A stretch of 64,000 nt of DNA from Spirochaetaceae bacterium. Its GTDB lineage: Bacteria > Spirochaetota > Spirochaetia > SZUA-6 > DRHE01. Location of the stretch: contig CP070696.1 in the NCBI GenBank assembly GCA_020353535.1, positions 2,379,407-2,443,406 of the forward strand. The letters are read 5' to 3'. Of this stretch, positions 8,600 through 17,133 are shown piece by piece (the stretch's first letter is position 1; each line of letters starts with the position of its first letter). The notes under the pieces were generated by a model. The model had not been told where the DNA came from and searched no databases. It saw only the letters and a list, made by a program, of their open reading frames with translations. Position numbers and translations under genes: made by a program.

Positions 8600-9235
8600 A
8601 TGGCTGAAACAAACCTACCCTTCACTCTCGATCTGAAGAAAGCGGCGCTGGTTGTGGTAGATATGCAGAACGACTTCGTGCGCAGGGGCGCCCCGTTCTT
8701 CCTGCAGGGCTGCAATGAGGCCATTCCCAATGTTCAAAAGGTGCTCCACGCCTGCAGAAAGACCAAAGTTCCGGTGGTGTTTCTCAAGTTCACAGCGGGA
8801 CCCTCGGAAACGCTGATCTGGACCTGGTCGAAGCCGCTACATCCGCCCGACAAGGCCTGCTGGAAAAACTGCAGCCGTTTCTATGAGGAAATCCAGAGAG
8901 AGGCGGAGGGTCATGACATCATTGACGAGCTGTACCCCGTAGAGGGGGAAGGGATCGTGGAGAAGTACAGCTACGGCGGTTTCTACGAGACCAATCTGCA
9001 CGCGATCTTGCAGGCCCGGCACGCCAAACAGTTGATTATCGTCGGCTGCGCGGCACCATTCTGCATCGACGACACGGTGACCGGGGCTTTTGACAGGCAG
9101 TATCGGAACTTCGTCGTTTCCGATGCTATCGGCTACTTCGACAAGGAGTTCCTGGCCAGTTCGCTTCGGCGCATCAGCATGAAGTATGCGCGGGTTGTAA
9201 CCACGAAGGAGCTGTTGGCCGAAATGGGAGTCTAG
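8600..9235 (+). CDS. Isochorismatase-family cysteine hydrolase (amidase)
   Basis: This 211-residue cytosolic enzyme carries the catalytic triad of the family: Asp21 in VVVDMQNDF, Lys122 in EKYSYGGF and Cys155 in AAPFCIDDTV. Members cleave amides such as nicotinamide, N-carbamoylsarcosine, ureidoacrylate or biuret. The start is the ATG at 8600, seven bases behind a perfect AGGAGG. It is followed by a complete amino-acid/amide ABC transporter, and a broken relative lies beyond that transporter. The pair suggests the imported substrate is an amide. The region 8417-8599 shows no gene. Confidence 0.9.
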   Translation: MAETNLPFTLDLKKAALVVVDMQNDFVRRGAPFFLQGCNEAIPNVQKVLHACRKTKVPVVFLKFTAGPSETLIWTWSKPLHPPDKACWKNCSRFYEEIQREAEGHDIIDELYPVEGEGIVEKYSYGGFYETNLHAILQARHAKQLIIVGCAAPFCIDDTVTGAFDRQYRNFVVSDAIGYFDKEFLASSLRRISMKYARVVTTKELLAEMGV

Positions 9236-9295
9236 GATTCCGGCGATGTCGACCGGCAACCGGTTGGTGCGGAATTCATTCGTTGGGATTTTCAT

Positions 9296-9322
9296 TTGAC
9301 GCGTTGTTTTTCCGAGTATTAT
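9296..9322 (+). promoter_or_regulatory. Probable promoter of the HAAT transporter operon
   Basis: TTGACG (9296-9301) and TATTAT (9317-9322) are separated by 15 bases, shorter than ideal. They lie in the 206-base gap before the binding-protein gene, which otherwise holds no gene. Confidence 0.4.
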
Positions 9323-9441
9323 TCTTTTAGTAGTGTGTCGGGTTCTTCGCTTTCCAACTAAAACAGGGGAAAAGGAAGGACAGCGGGACATGAACCGAGC
9401 CATTAGAGGTCTCGGGAAAAACCTATATAAAGGGGGACAAG

Positions 9442-10647
9442 ATGAAAAGTTCTCTACGCCTACTCGTGTTGCTGGCTGCATTGCTGCTGGTTGCGGGATT
9501 GAGCTTTGCCGCAGGCGGGGGTGAAAAAACGGCGGCGGCTGAGAAACCGATCGTGTTCGGCGGAGCCCTGCCGTTGACCGGCTGGGGCGCTGATGCAGGG
9601 GTGTACAACAACCAGGGCTATCTGCTCTGGGAAAAGCACGTAAATGAAGACGGAGGTATTCTGGGTAAACCCGTAAAGCTGATCATCTACGATGACCAGT
9701 CCGATCCCACCACAACGGCGCGGTTGTACGAGAAGCTGATCACCGAGGACAAGGTAGACGTGCTCCTGGCACCGTGGAGCGACGACATGACCATGCCAGC
9801 GACCACGGTTGCCGAGCGCTACGGCAAGCCCATTGTGACCGGAGGAGCCACCCTGGATGCGATCTGGGGCCGGGGCTACAAGTTCGTGAACGGGCTCCTT
9901 CCCTCCAGCTACGACTACGTGGGCGTGGCCATCCGCCTGGTGGCGGACAGGATCAAGACCGTGGCTGTGGCCAACGGGGATCTCACCTACGTAACCGGCT
10001 TCGGGGATGCGGCGGTGACCAACATCGAAGAGCTGGGTCTGACCCTGACCACCCGGGAAACCTACGCCGCCGACACCACGGATTTTACCGCAGTGCTTAC
10101 GAAGATCAGGGCCACCAACCCGGACATGCTGGTCGGAGGCACCGGTGGTGAGGATGCGGTTCAGCTGATCCGCCAGAGCAAGGAAGTGGGGCTGAATGCG
10201 AAAGCCTTCTACTTCACCATTGCTCCTGTAGACACGGAGTTTGCCCGCGTGCTCGGCAAGGACGCGGAGTACATCCTGGGTACAAGCGAATGGGAACCGA
10301 CCTTTACGCACCTGCCCGGATTCCAGCGCTTCTACGACGGGTACATGGCTGAGTACGGCGAGGAGCCGGTGGAGGACGTGGCTACCGCCTATGGAGTATG
10401 CCAGGTGCTGCAGGCAGCCGTGGAAAAGGTCGGTGCACTGGACGATGCCAAGATCGGAGAGGCGCTTCGCACCATGGAGACGGTGACCGTGTTCGGAACC
10501 TATAAGGTAGATCCGCAGACCGGCGCTCAGAAGGGCAAAGAGCTTTTCGTGATCCAGATCCAAAACGGCAAGCGTGTCGTGGTCTGGCCCAAGGAAGATG
10601 CGGACGGAGAGTTGATTTTCCCGGCGCCGCCTTGGAACCGCAGATAG
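9442..10647 (+). CDS. HAAT-family ABC transporter substrate-binding protein (LivK-like)
   Basis: This 401-residue receptor has a signal peptide at residues 1-23 (LLVAGLSFA) and the tether AGGGEKTAAAEK. The mature part starts PIVFGGALPLTGWGADAG and is a type I periplasmic-binding fold of the Leu/Ile/Val, amide and urea receptor group. GGGGGAC precedes the ATG. It is first of five genes for a complete high-affinity amino-acid/amide transporter. The upstream amidase points to an amide or amino-acid derivative as ligand rather than plain leucine. Confidence 0.92.
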   Translation: MKSSLRLLVLLAALLLVAGLSFAAGGGEKTAAAEKPIVFGGALPLTGWGADAGVYNNQGYLLWEKHVNEDGGILGKPVKLIIYDDQSDPTTTARLYEKLITEDKVDVLLAPWSDDMTMPATTVAERYGKPIVTGGATLDAIWGRGYKFVNGLLPSSYDYVGVAIRLVADRIKTVAVANGDLTYVTGFGDAAVTNIEELGLTLTTRETYAADTTDFTAVLTKIRATNPDMLVGGTGGEDAVQLIRQSKEVGLNAKAFYFTIAPVDTEFARVLGKDAEYILGTSEWEPTFTHLPGFQRFYDGYMAEYGEEPVEDVATAYGVCQVLQAAVEKVGALDDAKIGEALRTMETVTVFGTYKVDPQTGAQKGKELFVIQIQNGKRVVVWPKEDADGELIFPAPPWNRR

Positions 10648-10670
10648 GAACAAAAGCTACCTAAAAACCC

Positions 10671-10699
10671 GCGGGCGCTGGCTCAATACCGGCGCCCGC
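10671..10699 (+). other. GC-rich stem-loop after the binding-protein gene
   Basis: GCGGGCGCTGG (10671-10681) pairs with CCGGCGCCCGC (10689-10699) across a seven-base loop, with one G-U pair. A pyrimidine run (CCTTCTCTTCC) follows but no clean T-tract. It lies between livK-like and livH-like genes and probably works as an mRNA-stabilising or partly terminating element. Confidence 0.6.
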
Positions 10700-10770
10700 C
10701 CTTCTCTTCCCGCTCTCTCTTCGAGTGGGGAAGATCTATTAATTTCTCGCTGCTGCCAAAGAGGAGCGCC

Positions 10771-11625
10771 ATGGGTGATTTCCTGAGCATTCTGATCAGT
10801 GGTTTGATCATGGGCTCGATCTACGCGCTGCTGGCCGGAGGCCTGACTCTCATATGGGGGGTGATGCGGATCGTGAACCTTGCCCACGGGGAGTTCCTCA
10901 TGCTGGGCTGTTTCGCAACCTACTACCTCTTTGGAGCTCTCGGCGGCATTCCCCTGCTGGCGATTCCCCTGCTGGCGCCGGTGTTCTTCCTCCTAGGCGC
11001 GGTCCTGTATGTAGTTGTGGTGCGCAAGATCGTGAATGCTCCGGAGCTCATGTCCATGCTCCTGACCTTCGGAGTATCGATCTTCATCATCAACATCAGC
11101 GTGCTCATCTGGTCCGGGGAGATGCGTATCGTTGAGTACCTGACCGGAAGTTTCCAGATCGGCGGTGTGCTGATCTCCAAACCACGACTGGTCGCCGGAA
11201 TTGTAGCTGTGAGCATCTCCCTGGGGATGTATCTCTTTTTAAAGAAGACACGGATCGGAACCGCCATCCGTGCCGTGTCCTATGACAGGGAGATTGCCGA
11301 GCAATGCGGGATTAATGCCAATCTGATCTACCTGGTTGTCTTCGGAATCGGAACTGTGCTCGGCGCCTCGGCGGGGAGCCTGGCCAGTACGATCTTCGCC
11401 TTCAATCCCCTGGTGGGACAGCAGTTCATCCTCAAGGCCTTTGCCGTAACGGTTCTGGGAGGCATGGGCAACTTCCTGGGGGCCTTGATCGGCGCGTTGA
11501 TTATCGGTGTCGTGGAGCAGGTCTTCGCCTATGTCCTGGATGCTCAGATATCCGCCGCCGTAGCCTTCGTCGTGATAATCGCCACGCTGCTCATACGCCC
11601 CCACGGCATCATGGGAGAGCGCTGA
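10771..11625 (+). CDS. livH: HAAT ABC transporter permease (LivH family)
   Basis: This 284-residue, roughly eight-span inner-membrane protein opens with the conserved GLIMGSIYALLAGGLTLIWG and MRIVNLAHGEFLML. The C-terminal part VLGGMGNFLGALIGALIIG is the conserved cytoplasmic coupling region. GAGGAG lies five bases before the ATG. The stop overlaps the next start (TGATG), so translation is coupled to the LivM partner. Confidence 0.93.
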   Translation: MGDFLSILISGLIMGSIYALLAGGLTLIWGVMRIVNLAHGEFLMLGCFATYYLFGALGGIPLLAIPLLAPVFFLLGAVLYVVVVRKIVNAPELMSMLLTFGVSIFIINISVLIWSGEMRIVEYLTGSFQIGGVLISKPRLVAGIVAVSISLGMYLFLKKTRIGTAIRAVSYDREIAEQCGINANLIYLVVFGIGTVLGASAGSLASTIFAFNPLVGQQFILKAFAVTVLGGMGNFLGALIGALIIGVVEQVFAYVLDAQISAAVAFVVIIATLLIRPHGIMGER

Positions 11626-12593
11626 TGTTCAAAGATATCCTGCGTAACCTCGGCAGGCTCAATTGGTCCTGGCGGATCGTGCTCATCCTGCTGGTCGCCG
11701 CCGTGGTGTTGTTCTATTTCACAGGCTCTCCCTATTACCAGTCGCTGTTCCTGGCCATTGCCATGTACGTGGTGCTCTGTGCCAGCTGGAACATCATCTC
11801 CGGGATCACCGGCTACGTGTCCTTCGGACACGTGGCCTTCTGGGGACTTGGGGCCTATATCACGGCGGTGCTGATCGTGAAGCTGAATCTTCCCTGGCCG
11901 ATCGCTCTGCTCTGTAGTGGTGTTCTGACAGGTGTTTTCGCAGCCCTGATCAGCTATCCGATACTCAAGTTGTCGGAGGTGTACTTCGCGATATCCATGC
12001 TGGCCCTGGCGGAAACTGTGAAGATCCTGGTGGGTTACTTCCGTGGTTTGACCGGGGGAGGCGGGGGTATCTACCTCCGGCCGCTGATTCGGCCCAACCT
12101 GGCCTTCCTGCTGATGACGGTCCTGGCTCTGATCGTCGTGCTGATGACCTACGTGCTTCAAGACACGAAGTTCTTCAAATCTCTGATGGCCATCAAGAAC
12201 AACGAGCTGGCCGCAGGATCCCTGGGGATCGATACGACCAGAAGAAAAACCCAGGCCTTCATCCTTTCGGCAGTCTTTCCAGCGATGGCTGGAGGTATCT
12301 ACATTCTCAACGTCGCCTTTATCGATCCGAAGACAGCCTTCGACATCGGCATCACTCTGAATACCATCATGATGACCGTTTTCGGAGGCCTGGGTACGGT
12401 ACTTGGCCCGGTGATCGGACCGGTTGTCTTCATGTTGCTCTCCGAAACGCTGTGGGCCCGTTTTCCCTTCGTGCACAAGGCGATTCTCGGGGCGATCATC
12501 GTGCTTCTGGTCATATTCCTGCCCCGGGGTATTCTTTCCTCCCTGCTGCGGGGACTGGAACGATTGGGCATGCGCTCGCGGAGGACGACATGA
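11625..12593 (+). CDS. livM: HAAT ABC transporter permease (LivM family)
   Basis: This 322-residue partner permease contains the LivM signature SWNIISGITGYVSFGHVAFWGLGAY and the coupling region TVFGGLGTVLGPVIGPVV. It shares one base with livH upstream and overlaps livG by four bases (ATGA), as expected for stoichiometric synthesis. Confidence 0.93.
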   Translation: MFKDILRNLGRLNWSWRIVLILLVAAVVLFYFTGSPYYQSLFLAIAMYVVLCASWNIISGITGYVSFGHVAFWGLGAYITAVLIVKLNLPWPIALLCSGVLTGVFAALISYPILKLSEVYFAISMLALAETVKILVGYFRGLTGGGGGIYLRPLIRPNLAFLLMTVLALIVVLMTYVLQDTKFFKSLMAIKNNELAAGSLGIDTTRRKTQAFILSAVFPAMAGGIYILNVAFIDPKTAFDIGITLNTIMMTVFGGLGTVLGPVIGPVVFMLLSETLWARFPFVHKAILGAIIVLLVIFLPRGILSSLLRGLERLGMRSRRTT

Positions 12594-13339
12594 GTGAAAC
12601 GATCCTCCAGGTCACCGGACTGACCAAGCATTTTGGCGGAATTGTCGCCAACCAGGATGTCACCTTCTCGGTCGGGGAGGGAGAAATCGTTTCGATCATC
12701 GGCCCGAACGGGGCGGGGAAATCCACCCTCTTCAAGATGATCTGCGGAGTTCGGCCTAAAGGTTCGACGAGAAAACCTGACAGCGGTACTGTTCACTTCC
12801 GCGATCAGGACATCACCGCGCTTCCAGCCCATAGGATCTGCCGGCTGGGATTGGCCCTGGTGTTTCAGGAAACCGAGCCTCTACGGGCTATGTCGGCGAT
12901 CGAGAACGTGGCCGTAGGCTATCTGGTGCGTCATGACAGCTACCATGAGGCTCTGCAGCGGGCCGAGGGTATATTGGAACGAGTGGGGCTTTCTCACAGG
13001 CGGGAGGCTACCGCCTCGGATCTGACCCTTGCCGAGCTCAAACGCCTGGAAATCGGGCGAGCCCTGGCCACCGAGCCGATCATGCTGATGCTCGACGAGA
13101 CTATGGCCGGTTTAACCCTGAGCGAAGTGCAGGAAGCCCTGCAGTTGGTGCGAAGGATCAACAACGAGGGGATTACGATCATCCTTATCGAACATGTACT
13201 CGAGGCGGTGATGGCCGTCAGTCAGCGGGTCATCGTATTGGACCAGGGGCGAAAGATCGCCGATGAATCCCCCGGCGCTGTGGTCAAAGATCCGGCGGTA
13301 GTAAAAGCCTACTTGGGCGGGGAGATCAACAATGCTTGA
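12590..13339 (+). CDS. livG: HAAT ABC transporter ATP-binding protein (LivG family)
   Basis: The product has 249 residues. Walker A is GPNGAGKST, the Q-loop is VFQETEPL and Walker B is MLMLDETM, followed by the switch histidine in LIEHVLEAV. The ABC signature is not LSGGQ: the position reads DLTLAELKRLEIGRALA. This variant occurs in a subgroup of LivG proteins and usually goes with a canonical LivF. The start is the ATG at 12590, overlapping livM. Confidence 0.92.
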   Translation: MSETILQVTGLTKHFGGIVANQDVTFSVGEGEIVSIIGPNGAGKSTLFKMICGVRPKGSTRKPDSGTVHFRDQDITALPAHRICRLGLALVFQETEPLRAMSAIENVAVGYLVRHDSYHEALQRAEGILERVGLSHRREATASDLTLAELKRLEIGRALATEPIMLMLDETMAGLTLSEVQEALQLVRRINNEGITIILIEHVLEAVMAVSQRVIVLDQGRKIADESPGAVVKDPAVVKAYLGGEINNA

Positions 13340-14036
13340 GGTAAAAGATCTTCTGGTCCGATACGGGGCAGTGCCCGCCCTGCATGGTGTCTCCCTGAAG
13401 GTGGGCGAGCGGTCCATCACTTCCATCGTCGGCTCCAACGGCGCGGGCAAGTCTTCCATTCTGAGAACCATCATGGGCCATGAGCAAGCGGCCGAAGGGG
13501 AGATCCTCTACAATAGCGAGAAGATCTCCGGTCTGCCCGCCCATACCATCTCCCGAAAAGGCATATCCCTGGTACCGGAGGGAAGAGGGTTGTTCACGAA
13601 GCTCACTGTTCAGGAAAACCTCATGCTCGGTGCCTTTGCCGTGAAAAACCGGCAGACCGTGGAGGATGCCCGGGAGTGGATATACGAATTATTCCCGATC
13701 CTTCGAGAGAGAAAAGCCCAGGTCAGCGGAACCTTGAGCGGCGGGGAGCAGCAGATCCTGTCCATCGCCCGAGGCCTGATGTCCCGTCCCGGCTTGCTCA
13801 TGCTCGATGAACCATCCCTCGGCGTGATGCCTTCCTACATCCATCTGATCTTCGAGGTTCTCAACCAAATACGGGAACAGGGCACGACCATACTCCTTGT
13901 CGAACAGAATGTGGAGCGTTCTCTCCGGGTTGCCGATTACGCCTACGTACTGCAGACCGGCCGGATCGTTCTGGAAGGCAGGGGAGACCAGCTGCTCGAT
14001 GCCGAGCTGATCCGCAAAGCCTATCTGGGTTTGTAG
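13332..14036 (+). CDS. livF: HAAT ABC transporter ATP-binding protein (LivF family)
   Basis: The product has 234 residues. Walker A is GSNGAGKSS, the signature is LSGGEQQ (canonical), Walker B is LLMLDEPS and the switch histidine is replaced by glutamine (LVEQNVERS), which is usual for LivF. It overlaps livG by eight bases with GGGGAG upstream. It ends the operon. No terminator is evident in 14037-14115. Confidence 0.93.
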   Translation: MLEVKDLLVRYGAVPALHGVSLKVGERSITSIVGSNGAGKSSILRTIMGHEQAAEGEILYNSEKISGLPAHTISRKGISLVPEGRGLFTKLTVQENLMLGAFAVKNRQTVEDAREWIYELFPILRERKAQVSGTLSGGEQQILSIARGLMSRPGLLMLDEPSLGVMPSYIHLIFEVLNQIREQGTTILLVEQNVERSLRVADYAYVLQTGRIVLEGRGDQLLDAELIRKAYLGL

Positions 14037-14115
14037 CCTGCAGCTCCTCCCCCGGTGAATCCCATTCGCGGTATCTACTTAAGCGGAGCCGTACCAGTCC
14101 TTGCCCATCCCGGCT

Positions 14116-14487
14116 TTAAGTCGCCAGCTCGATGAACTCCTCGGATGAGACAACCGCCCCGAACTTCATGTTCAGGTTTTTCAGGGTAGCCTCGTGAAGC
14201 TGGGGCTTGAAGGAGGACATGCAGTCCCGTAGGACGATGGCCTTGAATCCGTGATGAAAGGCCTGTCGGACCGTTTCCTCCACGCAGATCTGGGTCACCG
14301 TTCCGGCAATCACCACCGTGTCCGCCTTAAAGGAGTTGAGCACGTCCTCTAGATTGGTACGGAAGAAGGCACCGTACCAGAACTTGTCGATAATCGGATC
14401 GTCGGTTTGGGGATCCAGCTCAACTATGACGGCGATGGCTTCTCTCTCCGCCTTGATATCCTCGTAATAGCGGCGGTGCTGCGCATA
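14116..14487 (-). pseudogene. Isochorismatase-family hydrolase remnant, N-terminal half missing
   Basis: Reading back from the stop codon, about 123 in-frame residues match the C-terminal two thirds of an isochorismatase-fold hydrolase. They include ELDPQTDDPIIDKFWYGAFF with the catalytic lysine, then VVIAGTVTQICVEETVRQAF with the nucleophile cysteine. The frame meets a TGA at 14488 and no N-terminal segment with the catalytic Asp (the xDxQND motif) exists before the next gene. The reading could restart at GTG 14343 but would lack the active site. I call it a 5' deletion relic. It converges on the transporter operon that begins with an intact relative. Confidence 0.75.
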
Positions 14488-14512
14488 TCAAATGAAAAGG
14501 GGAGATCTATTT

Positions 14513-15559
14513 TCATGTATTTCCTTTCTGGGTGGTAGTACTGTCTTTACTGGAGGTCGTTGGGGATGCCACCACCACCCGATTGCGGCCGGATTCCTTG
14601 GCCCGGTACAGGGCGCTGTCGGCGGCTTCTCTAAGGGTTTTCGGGTTCGAGGCGTGATCGGGGAAACAGGCCAGACCCTGGCTGGTCGTGACCCTGAGAG
14701 TGGGAGATTTTCTCACCTTGGCTGCACCTGTCCGGGCCGACTCATCGGGCAGGTTCGACTCTTCCACCGCCCGCCGGATATCCTCCATGAGCGAGCAAGC
14801 CGTTAAACTATCCGTGTCGGGAAGGATGAAGGTGAACTCGTCTCCGCCGTAACGGGCGGCCACGTCTGTTGGTCTTAGGTAGCGACGGTAGATCTCGGCG
14901 GCGCTCACGATCACCCGGTCTCCGACCTTCTCCGAGTATTTTTCGTTGATCTCCCGGAAGTGATCCAGGTCGAGCATCACCACCGACAGAGGTTTCGAGC
15001 CGTCACGGGCCTTCATGAAGTATTCCTCCAGGGCTTCTTCAAGATAACGGCGGTTGTACAGCCCTGTCAGGGGGTCGGTGATTGCCCGGCGACGGGCTTC
15101 CTCGCCCCACTGGACCATGTCGGAGAGGAATCCCCCCGTATCCTCCAGTCGGCGGCGGGTCACGGCGAGCATGCGGGTCATTACTTTCCCGGCGCTGGCC
15201 GGATTGGATTCGACCAGCTGGAAGAACTCCCGTTCGTTCATGGCCATCAGACGGCTTCGGCTCTTGGCGTAGCAGGTTGCCGAGCGGGATTCCTCCTCGA
15301 AGATGGACATTTCACCGAAGAAATCCCCTCTTGTGAATTCGGCGATTTCCAGATTCTTGCCGTCATCCAGGGTGACTGCTATGCCCAGGGCTCCCGAGTC
15401 CACGACGAACAGCTCTCCACCGGGATCACCCTCCTTAAAGAGGATTTCCCCCTTCTTCAGCTCACGGGGATGCAGCACCTCGAGAAGACCCTGAATCTCC
15501 TCATCGGTGAGATCACGGAAGATGCGGACGTTTTTTAGAAAATCGATCGATTCGCTCAT
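14513..15559 (-). CDS. Cyclic-nucleotide-binding domain plus GGDEF diguanylate cyclase
   Basis: This 348-residue cytosolic signalling enzyme has two parts. Residues 1-125 are a CRP-type cNMP-binding domain with an intact phosphate-binding cassette (GDFFGEMSIFEEESRSATCYA). Residues about 165-325 form a GGDEF domain beginning DPLTGLYNRRYLEEAL, with active-site RYGGDEFTF and an intact inhibitory RxxD site (RPTD) five residues before it. It should make cyclic di-GMP under control of a nucleotide or ligand, with product inhibition. It overlaps the upstream gene by four bases, so the two are co-translated and may act as a heterodimer. Confidence 0.93.
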   Translation of the reverse strand: MSESIDFLKNVRIFRDLTDEEIQGLLEVLHPRELKKGEILFKEGDPGGELFVVDSGALGIAVTLDDGKNLEIAEFTRGDFFGEMSIFEEESRSATCYAKSRSRLMAMNEREFFQLVESNPASAGKVMTRMLAVTRRRLEDTGGFLSDMVQWGEEARRRAITDPLTGLYNRRYLEEALEEYFMKARDGSKPLSVVMLDLDHFREINEKYSEKVGDRVIVSAAEIYRRYLRPTDVAARYGGDEFTFILPDTDSLTACSLMEDIRRAVEESNLPDESARTGAAKVRKSPTLRVTTSQGLACFPDHASNPKTLREAADSALYRAKESGRNRVVVASPTTSSKDSTTTQKGNT

Positions 15560-16647
15560 TTTCTCTGTTGACTGCAGATGCGGTTCCCCCCGCGATTGCG
15601 GGCGGTGAACAGGTTCTCGTATGCCCGTTCTGTCAGTTTGTCTGCCGAGCTGCCCCCGTTGGGATAGGCGGCAACGCCTAGGCTCACGGTGATGCCTAAA
15701 TCCGTTCGAGGTTCAGAGCTCCCAAGGCTCACCTCGCTCACATCGATCTTGCCCATGCCCGCCCGTATCTGCTCAGCAAGCTCTCGAGCCCGCTCCAATC
15801 CAACTTCCGGAAGGATCACGGAAAAGACATCTCCCTTGTAGCGTATCGGGACGCCCCGGTCCGCCAACTGCCTGCGGAGCTCGGAAGCCATCAACTGCAG
15901 GGTTCGATCCCCTGCCTGATGGCCATAGCTGTCATTGAGGTTCTTGAGGTTGTCCGGTTTGATCATCAGGAAGCAGGTGCCTTCGGGCTGCTGTTCCAGC
16001 AGGCGCGGGAACTCCTCCTCTAGATAACCGGCGTTGTACAACCCTGTGAGTTTGTCCAGCATTACCTGCCGCCTCAGCTCTTGAACCCAGGGGCTCTTTT
16101 CTGCGATGAGGCGATTTGTGCTGCGAATACGCCGGGCCACAATGGCCAGTAAATTGCGAAGGATTTTGGCTTTTATCTGAGGAAATGCAGCGAAAAAGGT
16201 TTCCACCGCTGGCTGCTGATCTTGTCCTGTTTTGTGCTGTCTCTCCTGTGACGGGGATACGGGAAAGATGAGGAGTACCGCGTCTTCTTCGCAGCGGGCG
16301 GATGTATCTGTCGATTCCCCGTCGAATAGGGTCAGCTCGCCGAAACTCTCTCCGGCAACAAACGTGGCCAGGCTTATGTCCCGCTGTTCATCCCCGCTCT
16401 TGGTGATCAGCACCTCGCCTCGTTGAACCGTGTAGATCCTTCCGGTTCCAAAGTCATTGCTTTCGGCTTTAGGAAAGACGATCTCGTTCTTGGCGTAGTG
16501 TTGCCAGGCCGCGTTGTCCGCAACCGCCGTCAGCTCATCCGAGTCGAGGGAGCGAAACACGCCGACTGCTTTTAGAAGGGCGATCTTTTCCTGCCTGCCG
16601 GATCCGCTGGCTTTTACCTTGTCTTTGCTCACCAGTGAAGAGTACAA
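15556..16647 (-). CDS. Degenerate cNMP-binding plus GGDEF-like protein
   Basis: This 363-residue protein has the same architecture as its downstream neighbour but with lost key residues. The cassette arginine is gone (SFGELTLFDGESTDTSA) and the cyclase signature reads RYKGDVFSV instead of GGDEF, with no RxxD site. The start motif LDKLTGLYNAGYLEEEF and the Asp/Asn metal region (MIKPDNLKNLNDSYG) persist, although the usual DxD-like first Asp is a Pro-Asp. It is probably catalytically dead and regulates the active partner. The start is a TTG at 16647 with AAAGG close by; GTG at 16632 is an alternative. Confidence 0.88.
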   Translation of the reverse strand: MYSSLVSKDKVKASGSGRQEKIALLKAVGVFRSLDSDELTAVADNAAWQHYAKNEIVFPKAESNDFGTGRIYTVQRGEVLITKSGDEQRDISLATFVAGESFGELTLFDGESTDTSARCEEDAVLLIFPVSPSQERQHKTGQDQQPAVETFFAAFPQIKAKILRNLLAIVARRIRSTNRLIAEKSPWVQELRRQVMLDKLTGLYNAGYLEEEFPRLLEQQPEGTCFLMIKPDNLKNLNDSYGHQAGDRTLQLMASELRRQLADRGVPIRYKGDVFSVILPEVGLERARELAEQIRAGMGKIDVSEVSLGSSEPRTDLGITVSLGVAAYPNGGSSADKLTERAYENLFTARNRGGNRICSQQRK

Positions 16648-16713
16648 CTGCCTTTACCGCCGGGTCAACTCAGCCGCTGAACTTTCCTTCTTGCTTGTAT
16701 AACTATGAGGCGA

Positions 16714-16980
16714 TCAAATTCCCACGCCGAAACAGAGCATGGAAACCGAGGCATGCTGGATGCCCTCGAACTGTATCGAGGCTTGTTCCTCTGTTTGCTG
16801 CAGAGCCAGGGTGTACAACATCGGCAGATAATGATCCCGCGTCGGCACCGATAGCTGAGCGGATTGGCCGAAGCGCCTGTAGGAAATCAGGGAATCGTGC
16901 CGCCGCTCCGACAAACAGTGCCGGCATTCGTTGGCTCTCTCCAGCCATCGGCCGTACTCCTTTATTCCAACGACATTTTT
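16714..16980 (-). pseudogene. Relic of a LigB/YgiD-type extradiol dioxygenase, C-terminal part only
   Basis: The minus frame ending at 16714 reads EYGRWLERANEC, then SLISYRRFGQSAQLSVPTRD, HYLPMLYTLAL and finally FEGIQHASVSMLCFGVGI. This matches the C-terminus of YgiD-type 4,5-DOPA extradiol dioxygenases, where PTPEHxLPLLY and VEGIxxGSLSMLSxxxG are conserved. The N-terminal two thirds, with the metal-binding histidines, are absent, and the frame closes at a stop codon at 17032. It is a 5'-truncated relic. Confidence 0.7.
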
Positions 16981-17077
16981 GACTCTAGTTCCCCCATTCA
17001 GATGATACCAATAAAATACCCGGAATCATATCAGAATCGATTGCGGCACTCTACCAACAACTCGGCAACTCATTTTC

Positions 17078-17106
17078 TTGACGGGGTTAGTTTCTGCGCA
17101 TACAGT
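17078..17106 (+). promoter_or_regulatory. Sigma-70 type promoter of the second CUT1 operon
   Basis: TTGACG (17078-17083), 17-base spacer, TACAGT (17101-17106). The predicted transcript start near 17113 leaves room for the ribosome binding site before TTG 17134 but makes the GTG at 17116 an unlikely start. Confidence 0.5.
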
Positions 17107-17133
17107 TAGAATATCGTGCAAAAGGAGGAAGCC

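Larger units (their letters stand above)
16648..17133. other. Gap between GGDEF pair and CUT1 operon
   Basis: This 486-base stretch holds no intact gene. It contains the relic of a LigB-type dioxygenase on the minus strand (16714-16980) and, on the plus strand, the promoter at 17078-17106 for the downstream transporter. Confidence 0.7.

Noticed and set aside
9390..9524. Possible small plus-strand gene before the LivK-like start
   Set aside because: It runs into the receptor gene in another frame; composition looks random and its ribosome site is far.
9460..10653. 397-codon minus frame opposite the LivK-like gene
   Set aside because: High-GC coding shadow; composition rich in His, Gly and Arg with no recognisable motif.
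14037..14115. Terminator after the livF gene
   Set aside because: No stem with a T-tract could be found.
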